This document shows, piece after piece, positions 45,801 to 57,800 of a DNA stretch of 64,000 nt. Source of the stretch: Heterobilharzia americana (lineage: Eukaryota > Platyhelminthes > Trematoda > Strigeidida > Schistosomatidae); contig OX104127.1 in assembly GCA_944470555.2 (NCBI GenBank), positions 55,212,140-55,276,139 on the forward strand, in the 5' to 3' direction. A program made the translations under genes and the position numbers. Every line of letters starts with the position of its first letter. Position 1 is the stretch's first letter. The notes under the pieces were generated by a model. That model did not search any database and was not told the DNA's origin. It worked only from the letters and a program-made list of their open reading frames with translations.

Positions 45801-48800
45801 CTACTCAGACTGACCGCCTGTCTGCCTGGAATCGGGTATCTGAAGCAGAACCCTGAGGTCACAATGAATTCTCTCTTCAACTCAGTTACTTATTATGATT
45901 GAGGTAGATGATATGAGTGCAATCTGGCTTAAATGGTTGATTTTTTTTATTATTGTAGAATAAGAAGCTGATACCGTCTTTTGATATCTGAATACTACAA
46001 AATTACACACTTTCAACGGTACCATGACCTATTCATACGTTTCAATCTTCATGTAACATTTCAGGCGATTTGTTTAAGTGTCCATCTCTAATGCATCCAT
46101 CAAGTTAGTTCACTGGTTACAAGACGATATCAACGTTGTCCTTTTGGTCACTAGATATACTACAGAGACCTGTAACTTGAAGTTACATCCAAAAAAAATG
46201 TTACTCAACAAGAATTCCCACACATCTTTGCATTAATTTCAGATTTAGACTCATCATGGAGTGACATCAGTTGGAGAAACATTAAAAACCAATAAGTTTT
46301 GATGTCAAGTAACCCCAATCATTTGATAACCTCTAAAAAGGTGTATTCGTAATTGGATAGTTAAAGTTTCGAAACATTTAAGAATCCAAGAGACTGTAGT
46401 TATAAACATGACTAAGTTAATTTCGACAGAGTCAACTTCAACCTAGTGATGTCCAGTCATACTGATTTATGCTAAGGTTTTCGTTCAAACAGATGAACCT
46501 TACAGTATGCTTGATCACAAAGATAATCAAGGATGCTTCACGATCAACAACACACAACTTCTGTAAGGACACATTGTCTCTAGATATAAGTTCTAGGTTT
46601 ATAGAGAAGAGCAGTAGGGTAACAAGCTGGTAAATAAGGTAGTCTCTTACAAGAAATATGCTACTTTTGTTAACACCGGCTAAAAAATAATCAAGGTGAT
46701 GAAAAAAGAACTCATTAACCTAGTGAATAACTCTCTGAAATTTGAAGCAGTCGGTCCTGGATTCAAGTCTTAGTGAGAACAACATCATGGGGTACAGGGG
46801 GATCCGGCTGACGAATCAATCCCATATAGGAGGAAACGGGATTCCTGAATTCGACAGCTGCCCACCATCCATCATTTAACATAGAGTCGAGAATACAGGC
46901 AGTATAAAGGCACAGTAATCATGGATAGTGGCTGACAGAGTAATCAAGGGTGCGCATTTCATCCTGCTTGTGACTCGTCAGTTGGATGTACCTGCATCCC
47001 AATGAGTGATGTTGCTCCTGCTGGGACTCGAATCGGGGACCGATCGCTTCAAACGCCAGGGCGTTGTCCACTACACCACCGAGCCGCGATAGCTATATCT
47101 TGTGCGACGAGTATAGTTTTAGTATAACTGTTTGTATTATACCGTCGTTGGTTGGACCGGATTGATCGATTTCTATTGATTGTTTGATGTTGCATGGTTC
47201 GGTGGTGTAGAAGATAACGTTCTGGCGTTTGAAGCGATTGGTCCCGAGTTCGGGCCCTGTGAAGAACAACATAACTCACTGGGAGGTAGGTACATTCAAC
47301 TGAAGAGTCCCAAACAGGACGAAATGCTCATGTTGGATTCCACTGCTAGCCACTATCCATTACTACTGTAATTAGAACACAGGTAATATCGAGGCATACA
47401 CACAGGAGCCAATGTACCAATACAGATCGGTCAATTCGGTCCATCCACCGACGGTATAATACAGTTATACTAAAAATATAGTAGGATCCCTATTGAAATC
47501 CATATTCCAATAGAGATGGATCAATTTGGTTCAGTCAACGACTGACAATTAGAAGTAATAACAAGAAATTCTCCTATTTTGTCAGTTGTTATGATTAGGT
47601 CAAGGACAAATTGAATAATGAATAATGCCTGATTGTTCTTCATTCGATGTTTGCAAACTGATTATTTATCTAGAATAGTTGGATAAATGAATTTTACATA
47701 TATTTATTACCTTGTTTAGATAATTCTCAGTTAAGTGAATACCGACGAAATATGAATATTGGTGTCATACTCTATGATCAACCCTCAGAAGAAAGAAATT
47801 ACAACAATTTCGAAGGTAATCAAAAACGTAATGATGAAGAGTATCAAAGTCCTATTTTGACTACACTAAGTCTTCCTACGACATCAAATACACAGTCTAC
47901 ACATATTGAACCAGTTATTCGTTTATCTGTATATGAGAAACCTGAACAAGTAATAAGTAAATTGTATGCAGAAGATCCAGATACTGGTGAGAATGGAGCT
48001 ATAGTTTACTTACTTGAAGAATTCTTTGATTTGTCAGTAAATAAAATCAAACCAAATCCCTTGATTCGAGTTCATCCAGAAACTGGAGAGTTAATATTAT
48101 TACGTCATATGATACCTATGGATTTAGGATATCATTTCTTTAAAGTCACTGCATCTGATCGTGGTCATCCTCAAATGAAAATGGATCAAAAGGTATTTCA
48201 TAGAAATAAAAATGAAAGTTTTACATTATAAAAACCCTGATTATATTACGATTAATTTTGCTGTTTTTTTTTAAACATCTTTTTCAGATTTTATCACTTC
48301 TAGTCGAAGATATTCCAGCATCTGGAAACTTGGTACAAAATTCTTTATCATCCAGTTATTACATGAGCAATATAACTGGATTAGGTTTAGATGAATGGAG
48401 TTTCACTACTGGTAAAAATGTTCTAATCATCACAATTTTGTCGATTGTTTCAGGATTATTAGCAGCTATATTCATTACTGCTATTGTTTGTGTTATAAAA
48501 CCATGTTCAAGAAATCGTCAAATAAATAGACATTTAAATGAAAGACATGATCGTTTAAGAAACCGACCACCAACTTATCCTGGAGGTTCAGAAACAAATG
48601 GAATTATGCTCAATGAAAATGGAACATTCCTTAATGGAACAATAGATCAGAGAGTTTATACAGTTTCTAATGATTCTCAACGGATTGACTTTCATAGACC
48701 TCCTGGTCCATTGAATGGTGAAATATATATGGATACATGGAGGCATCAATTTACAGAAAATGGGACAAATTATGGAAATATCTCTTATTCATACAATAGT

Positions 48801-51800
48801 CCATTAGGTGATTCAAGATGTCAACATTCTAATGATCAAGACTCTTCAATGAATTCAAATCATAGAACTCAAATAGATAAACATATGGTAGGTTAGTACA
48901 TAAAACTCTTTGCTAAATCGCAGAATGGATCAACACATATTTGACCATCAAGTGGAAATCCAATTAATTTTCGACTTGTAGTCAATATCGTAGTATTACA
49001 GAATAAAGACACTTCAGTTACACAGATGGTTTCCTGGCAAAAGTGATTTATTCTTAACATTGAGCTATTTTAGAACATAACTTTCTTTGGTGTTGCTGTA
49101 AGTTCGAGTCCTAGCGGGAACAGCATCACTCATTAGGGAGCAAGTATATCCGGCTGATGAGTCCCTAAAAGGGCGAAATACGTGCACTGGATCCCACTAC
49201 TAGCCACTATCTGTCATTAATAACTTTCATTACTTCATTTTTTAACCTGTAGTCATTTATCAAGCAACAGTACGTTGCAACCTATTCTATGAGCGATTCA
49301 GGACTTTTTTATACTGATAACCACTACTGCTTGGCTTAGTATCTCACTGTAGAATAGCTACTCGGAGTTAATCATGCCCAATCACGAGAAGTCTAACTTC
49401 ACAAGCTTTTCATATGACACTTAACGTTTAATAGACAAGATACAAAACAGTTGAGAGGTTGTTGAGGATTGATTAGTTTCAAGCAGGTATTCATCATAGA
49501 CTGATATTAGTCGAAGCAATGGACAGCTGTTCCCATCCAATTTGGAACTCTTCACCAGTACGCATCTATAAACGCGTCAGCATGACCAACATTCATTTCC
49601 ACTGGCAAACATTTAACCTGATATCCGATTTGCTTGACGCTATATGTGATGGCCTCTCATTAGAACGCCGATAAAACCATCGTAAAGAATGTGACTAATA
49701 TGGTCAGTCAAGTGCCTTCAGTTTTTCAATGGTTTTCTGAGTGATGTCAGTCTGAGATTGAATACCGCCTTGAGCTCGAAAAAATAGTTGTCTAATAAAG
49801 TAGGCTGGAGACACTTGACATTAGATAACAGTGATGTATAAGTCTACGGTTCGAACCCCGCTGGCGGTACAAGATTTGGGCTGCCCGATAGTAGTATCAT
49901 TAGCTCTTACACAATAGGTGTGGCTCATTGTCCACTACACGGATGGGCACATGGTTACTGATTGGTTAACTATTTCCATTTTTTCACTCTTGTGATCATT
50001 TTAGGACTTAAATTCACATCATAAAAATCCAGTCAGCACTGGAGCGCTGCAACTTACTTATGAAAACTTGGATTGTCACCACCTTCGAGATATTCATTTC
50101 CCAGCTGAATTAATTTCAACCAATATATCACCTTCATTTGGAGAGAATGTTGAACCTGTGTCAGTTCGAGTACTTACTCCACAAATGAGTATTGACGGAT
50201 TTAGTGAAACCAGTGATCAGATATTTCTACCACGATCCAATAAACTAACTGGTATTACTATTGGTTATTCTACTGACTCAAGAACCCCCGCTTCTAAAAG
50301 TGCCTTGCCTGCTTCGAATGTCAAACTTGACACAGTCAACGCATTCTGTGTTGCTAAACCTATACCAATTCCACCCAAAGTTATATGCAATTTAAGTGGA
50401 GATAAAATGGTAAGGAGTAGAAGAAAATAATAATCAATAATTGGGCATAAATAGTTTTGAAATTTGATTCTTTTTACGCAGACTACTGATTTGTTAGCTA
50501 GTAGGCAAATACGAAACGCTCAAAATGCAGTAAGATCTAGAATACATCAAACAGAATCATGGAAACATATTCATATCACAAATCATACAAAAAATTATAT
50601 CCATACAAAGTGAACTTAAGAGAACGGTTACTTAGGAATCCAAATAGCCCAAAGGTAAAGTTGTAGTATACACAACAACAAAAGCCTTTATGATTAATTC
50701 CCTAAGGAAACACAAACCCTTGCTGGAGATGTTTTGGGAAAAACATTTATCAAACTGAAGTTGATATGTTAACAGAAAATAAGAAGACGTTAAACTGAAA
50801 ACTCCTACAGCTTTCAATGAATACTAAAATGGTAAAACTTTAAGAGAGTTTTGATTGTGTAAATGCTGGTTGGGTATTTAAGTATCAATATAGATGAATA
50901 CCTAGGTGACGTTTTTGACAACATCCAGTTCAGAAATGAAGAGGAACTAAAAGAAAAGCTGGCATTTTTAGATGTTCTGATCATTGAAAAGGTTTGCGAG
51001 AATTAGAAACTAGAGTATGCAGAAAACCAACTCATGCGGATCAAATCCTCAACTACAGTTGAAACTATCTGACAATGCAACACTATACAACATCAATCCT
51101 ACGCAGAGAAGAAAAGAACTATTTCATAGCTGTTTTTCAGTAGAATGGCCAATCAACAAAATAGCGATCTCTAGAAAACAATAGGCGGATTATCTTACCA
51201 TCCTTGTGGAACCTTTCTGAGATTGTAGCCTTCCTGAATTTTTGTAGATAATGAAACCTACAAAATCCTTTCACTCCACATCATGCAGACTAATAGACAC
51301 AATAGTAGAAAAGTAAACTACAGAAACCAAGAATAACTCTATATTCGACAGATTTTCCACCCTCTTTATGTTTATCTACATGAATATCAATTAACGGTGA
51401 AGCGTCATCACATATCTTCGTTCATATCAATGTATTTAGACAAGTGTGGATATGAGATTGACTAGGAAAATGTAGAGATCATGGATAGAAAAAAATACGA
51501 AGAATGCTAGAGAATTTTTAGAAGTTTAGCATTCACATTAGTCAGCGATCAACAAACATATAAGAGATTACAAGAAGGTTAAAGTTCATGTTGGAAAGAT
51601 AACCAGTCGAATAAGCATGGAGATAATGATAAGATTCTAGCAGAAACAACCATTTAGACAAAGATCATCAAGACAAGCTGTTAAGTCACTTGTAGAGAAA
51701 ATCCTATACATCACTTTTTTTAAAGTTTGTGCTGATGATATAGTCTAGAATGACAGTAAAAACTTCATGATAATACCATCCAACTCAGAGAACACAAGAG

Positions 51801-54800
51801 CAAGAATAAGGGGTGCTTTTCTGTACTGTAAACTAGAAAAGTACACTTTTTAGTTTGGTAATGACGGTTATCGATTGGATCTAAGTTTAATCAGACGTTT
51901 TTCCTTAATACAATGAAACTTTCAGTGGTATTTAAGAACTACTGAATTCATAGATAGATACAAGGTTAAATACAGACCAACCAATCACAGGAAAATGTTC
52001 TCCGACATAAGTTTCATGCTTGTTGATTGGTACTTCTTTACAAAGTATATCTGAAAACTTGAAAAAAACTCATGTTCTTTTAAAAGTAGTTGAAAGATAC
52101 GTCATTCATTTCTAACGTTAAATAAAATGAGAATAAGCGTCCCTGTAACACAATATACTGAAGTAATTTATTATCCGACTTAGTGGTCACATTCAGTATC
52201 GATTCATAGATCTCAATCAATACTTAGGATACGGTAACTCCATCATTCGTTTTCATTACGCAATGACCCCCCCCCCCCCCAATAGTGTTAGGGCTGAGAA
52301 ATCTAAATGGCAGGCTAGACTTTGGTAAGTGGGACGGGTTTCACACCTGTGATCCATGCCTAGCTCAATGAGACACTGCTCCAAGTGACATTATTATTAT
52401 TATTATTTGTCCCTTGGGTTCTTAGTGGAACATACAGCTTCAGTAGCACGTCGCCATTCCACTCTCTTCCTTGCAGTCTTTTAAACCTGGCTGCATGACT
52501 GCACAAAAGCTTTCATCTCTTCCGCACATGATCGCCTCCTTGTCACCATCGCCGCAGACGCCCAACTCGTCGTTTCCCATGGAGATTCCACTCGAGGGCC
52601 TGGCGCGTGATGTCCCCAAATGGTTTTCTCAGTGTATGCCCAATCCATCTCCACTTCCTTCTGCATATTTGTTCAGCGATAGGTTCATGGTTGCTTCGTT
52701 GCAGGGCTGGCCAGAGTTTCTTGTTGCTTATTATTTCTTGCCATCTGATCTTTAGTGTCAGTATCGAGTGAGCATACGCAGGAGCTGTTGATGAATGTCT
52801 ATAGTTTGTTGGACATGCTTTACATGATGTACCAAGTTTCTGAACCATACAGAAGCACTGTCTTGACGTTGCTGTTGAAAATCCGGATGTTGTTCACCCT
52901 TTATGCTGAGTGGAGTGGAGTGCAGTCGATCTCCATACTGATTTCAGAGTAATGCAGGAAGGCCTGTATTGCTGTCTTTCCGATCATGGCTGCTTTGACA
53001 TAGTCATCTGTGCCTATGCCGCCTGCATTTGAAACGATGCTGTCTGAAAAGGTAGGTAGCCAGGTGAAAGAGACAACTTCCTTTGGTTTACTCCCGTTGA
53101 TGATGACTGGTGCTTGTTGTTGGTGGTGGTGGTTGGGTGTCTTCATCAACTCTGTCTTCTCTGCATTCACCTGAAAGGAGTCCCTTCTTCGCTGCCCTGC
53201 CTCACTTCTTCTGTCAACTTGTTGATTTTCACCTGTAGATCATCGAGTCTTTACGACTAGACATTAGACATAAGTCATCCACATTGGCGAAATCCAAATC
53301 TTCTAAGGTGTTTTCATCGGTCCAACGTATAGCCGTCTTCTCGCACCTCACTGTTTTCTGCATGATCCAGTCGACCTCAGTCAGGAAGATGATTGGTGAT
53401 AGTAGGCGGCAACCTCCTCTTACTCCCTCCCGTCTTCATCTCAAAAGCATCAGTGAGTTGAGCTTTCCATTGTGAATCACTTGGCATGTGGCATCATCAT
53501 ATAGCTAGCATATAGCTTCTGTTGTTTGAGGTTGATAAAGGTTTGTGGCACTCGGTCTGTAGTGTTGAAGTAGCTGCCTGACAAATTACTTCTCGCTCAA
53601 TACTGTCGAAGGCCTTTCCAAATCGATGAAGTTGAGGTTGAGAGTTGACTGCCATTGTATGCTCTGTTCTATGGTGATGCATAGAGTGGCGTTGTATTTT
53701 GATTCTTACATGATTTTTTCTTCCTGAAGCCAGCCAGCCAGCCAGCCACCTTGTTACGGTCGTAATTTCGAGTTGAGAGCATTGTTTAGTCTCTCCAGGA
53801 TGAGGCAGCCTAATATTTTGCTTGGAGTGGGTGGACAGGAGTGGAGAGTGATTCCGCGCCAGTTCTCGTTCTAACAAAAACTGAAGTTGCCTTTCGTCGG
53901 GAGTTTGACAAGGTAGCCATTCTCCCAATCAATAAGGAGGTACCTTTCCTTCCTTCCTTCCTTTCTTCCTTTCTTCCCTCCAAACCTTCTGCAATAGTGG
54001 TGTGAGTATGTCCACTGTTGTCTCAGTGTCTGTTTTCAATGCTTCTGGAGGAATTCCATCTAGTCATGCTGCTTCCCCGGATTTCAGCAACTTTATGATG
54101 TTCAGGACTTCACTTCTGCTTCTGTCGGAGTGCTTGTATTCACCAGTAATTCTGTGGGTGGGCTTCTGGTGGTATTTGTGGACGAGTTGCAGGTGGTGGT
54201 GGTGGTGGTGGTCGATTCAAGAGCTTTTTGAAGTGGTCAGCCCATCGGTTCCTTTGTTTCTCCTCTCTGTTTGGTAACTAGCTTTCCCTCACCATCTTTC
54301 ATTGGTTTCATCTGTGTTGTGTTGGTCTCTACCCTCTCAGATAGTAACCTGGTTATTTGATATAGTGTTGTCAGGTCTCTGTCTTCTCTTACCTGCAGCC
54401 TGTTCTGTTTGACTTGTCAGTGTGTCGTAGAAGTATCTTTTGTCTTTGTGCACACTCTCCTCTACTTCTTTGTCAGTGTAGCTTTTCATAGGTTGTGTTC
54501 AGTTCCTCTTTTCGTTGTTCATCCCTGCACTGCACTACACTTCACTGGTTCATCTTCTGCTTCATCATCTTACCCTTCTCTCCTCTTCTCTATCAGCTTC
54601 CATGTGTCCATCGAGATCTATTCCTTGTCTTACTTCTTCTTCCTTCCTAACAAGTTTATGCAGGTTTCTTTACACGTAGCTCTTAAAGAGTTTCAGTGTT
54701 CTTCCACACAGGTTCCTTCAGGGATGTTGCTTGATATCTTCCGTTTCGTCTCGATGGCTGACATGAACATGCCTCTTGTAGTTTCATCCTTCAGTTCAGT

Positions 54801-57800
54801 TTCTGTTCTGTGTATTGAACTTGAACTGTGGTCAATCACCAACTTCATTGAAGGCTTTCAACTTGATTGGGAAGGTAGGTTTCTTACACTAGATAGTGAG
54901 AGGTGTGCACCTACACCTGCTCCCATTCTTCATGTTGTGTCAAGTAGGCTACGCCTCCACCCTCTTCACATTGAGATGAATTCGATCTGATTTTTAGTGT
55001 AGTGTGTCCATCTGGTGAACTCGAATTCATGTGGTTTTGTGGATATCCTTGTGCTTGAACACACTGCCCCCAATCACCAAATCCTTGGGTGTACAGAATT
55101 CTGCAAACAATTCTCCATTCTCATTCATTTCACCGAGTGTTTGTCGACCTATGATGAGTTCTCTTTCTGTGTTGTCCGCTCCCAGTTTGGCATTCATGCC
55201 ACCCTATGCATTAGAATGAATTTTGATATCACCAACTAGAGTTTTGTCCTGTATTGATCTCAGTTGTCTGTAGAATTCTTCCTTCTTCTCTTCATCTGCA
55301 TTGTATGATTGTGACTTCCCTTCCTTTTGAGTTGAATCTTGCCGTCATGATCCTGACTCTGGAGGAGATTGGTTCGCACTGCATGACAGCCATCGATGCT
55401 GTTGGGAACATCATGATAGCCATTAGAAAACTCAGTGTGCTCATGGTTGTCGTCTGGGTGACAATATCGGAGTAGATTATTGACTCCTCTCCAGTTGACA
55501 GTTTAGAGAGTCCACTTCCATTCCATCTACCTTTGCAGATTTCTAGCACTTTTGATGAAATCGTTTATATAGCTGTACATTCGTAAGTATATAATTAAAG
55601 GCACAAGAACCTCCCGAATACTTCCGGTTGTATTGACCGTGACGTTTGATCCTTGCTTATTCTAGAAGTTCCACTCCCGTGACGTTTCACGGTAGTAGTC
55701 ACCAGGGACTGACATCATTTGGAGAAGTACTGAAAAGCTGGGAACACTGGACAGCTATTTCGTTCTTTCATAGGACTCCTCTGCAATATGCTTTCATAGA
55801 TGTCTACTGCTCCAACTTTTCCAGTGATTCTGCAGCCGATATCAGTCGGTGATGAATACTACCCTAAATTAAAGTCCCCATAAACCAGAAACTTCATGAC
55901 TATGTGTTGCTCATTAGTAGTATGCTTTGAGATAGATATCCCGAACTTCTAATGAGAAGCCGTGACCCGTGTGTTCAACCGGCAGGAAGTAAAACGGAAG
56001 TCCACTGAATAACTCGGTAACAGTCACGCTATATCAAGAATTGACAGTGGTATGAAGCTGTGAATCACTGAGCTTCATCCCAGAAGTTAAATAGTTAACG
56101 CTTCCACCACGAGACCTGAAGGCTCAGAGTTCGATCGCCGACGAGGCAGGGTCGTGTATGCATACTACTGAGGAGCCCCACTCCAGGACGAAACAGTCGT
56201 CCAGTACTCGCAGTTATCCAACTGGTGTCAATCGATGGTGAGGTATGCATTTTTGAGTATAAAGCTATGAAATAAATTCATTGGCAGTGTAAGCTTTTTT
56301 CTGTCAAATATCTTTCTTTTAATGAAACATATGTAACCCCGTTGAAGTTTGTCCACTTCAATTTACCGTTGAGTTAAAAAGGTTGTTAGTAAAGTGATGT
56401 TGATCAGATTGTTTATAATGTTTTTTTTTTTGGAAATGAGCACTTTACTTGTATGTTTTTATATCAATTATTCAGAGTTCGGAAATAATGGAGAAGAGTA
56501 TGAATTCCAATGAAATTGATTTGATAAATTCAGGGCTATCACCAATGAATGTTGTTATAGATGATATTGTTTCAAATTCTGGTTCAACAAAACATCAAGG
56601 ACATCGTCTAGATACTACAATGCCTAGATTTGGTACACTTTATAATGTTATGACAGTTAATCAAAGACCGAATTCAATTGATGAACATGTTATTCGAGTT
56701 GAAGAACATGCATCTGATTCAGGTCGTGGTGGAAGTGATGAAGACTCGATTGTACAAAAACTAGACAGTAAATTGGTACAATCAAGCATTTCGAAGTTAA
56801 ATTCGACAGAAGGTAACTGTCTTATTATATGTCTTCATCAAAGTAATTAAATTTCCAGTAGATAATGTTAATAACATCCTTTCACTTCTTAGGTGTGTAA
56901 AGAAGCTTAAGTATTTTTATAAAGTTAAATGTTGCATGTTGAATGTTTTCAAAATGGCTATCAGTATTAGTGAATAATTCTTGACAGAAAAGGCAGCGAA
57001 GACGGGACTTCAAGTGAACGTAGAGAAGACAGAGGTGATGAAGATACCCAACCAACAACACCAACAATAAACTCCAATCACCGTCAACAGGAGAAATCTA
57101 AAGGAAGTAGTCTCTTTCACACATCTAGGCAGCACTGTTTCAACTACAGGCGGCACAGGCACAGACGAGGATGTCAAAGTTGGAATCGGAAAGCAAGACA
57201 GGCTTTCATTAGCCTGAAACCAGTGTGGAGATCTTCTGCACTGCACTCAGCATGTGGAACAAGATTAGTCAGTGCTGCTATATGGTTCAGAAACTTGGCG
57301 CGTTACGAAAAGCACTTCCAACGAACTACAGACATTCATCAACAACTGCCTACATTGGCTCGTTACTGAAGCTCAGATGGCCAGAAAGAATCAGTAACAA
57401 GGAACTCACTGTGGCTGGCTGGCTGGCAACGAACCAACCATCAACAAATATGCAGGAGAAGGAAATGGAGATGGATTGGGCATGCAGTGAGAAGACCATT
57501 CGAGGACATGACGCGCCAGGCCAGGAACTCGAGTAGAACCCAGATGGGAAACGACGAGTTGGGCGTCCGTTGTGGGAGTGACATGGAGGAGATCGTGCGA
57601 GGAAGGAATGACAGCTTATGGGCTGTCGTGGAGCCAGGTTGAAAAGATTTCAGAGAAAAGAGTGGAATGGCGACGTACTACTGAATCCGTATGTTCCGTT
57701 AGGAACCCAAGGGATAATGATAATAATGAGTGAATAATTTAATTGTAAATTTTACCAAACAATAGTTTTGATACTGGGTGAAATTAAAATTACTATTACA

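Noticed and set aside
49845..49880. tRNA gene from a perfect box B (GGTTCGAACCC)
   Set aside because: No D-arm, anticodon arm or box A at the right distance upstream.
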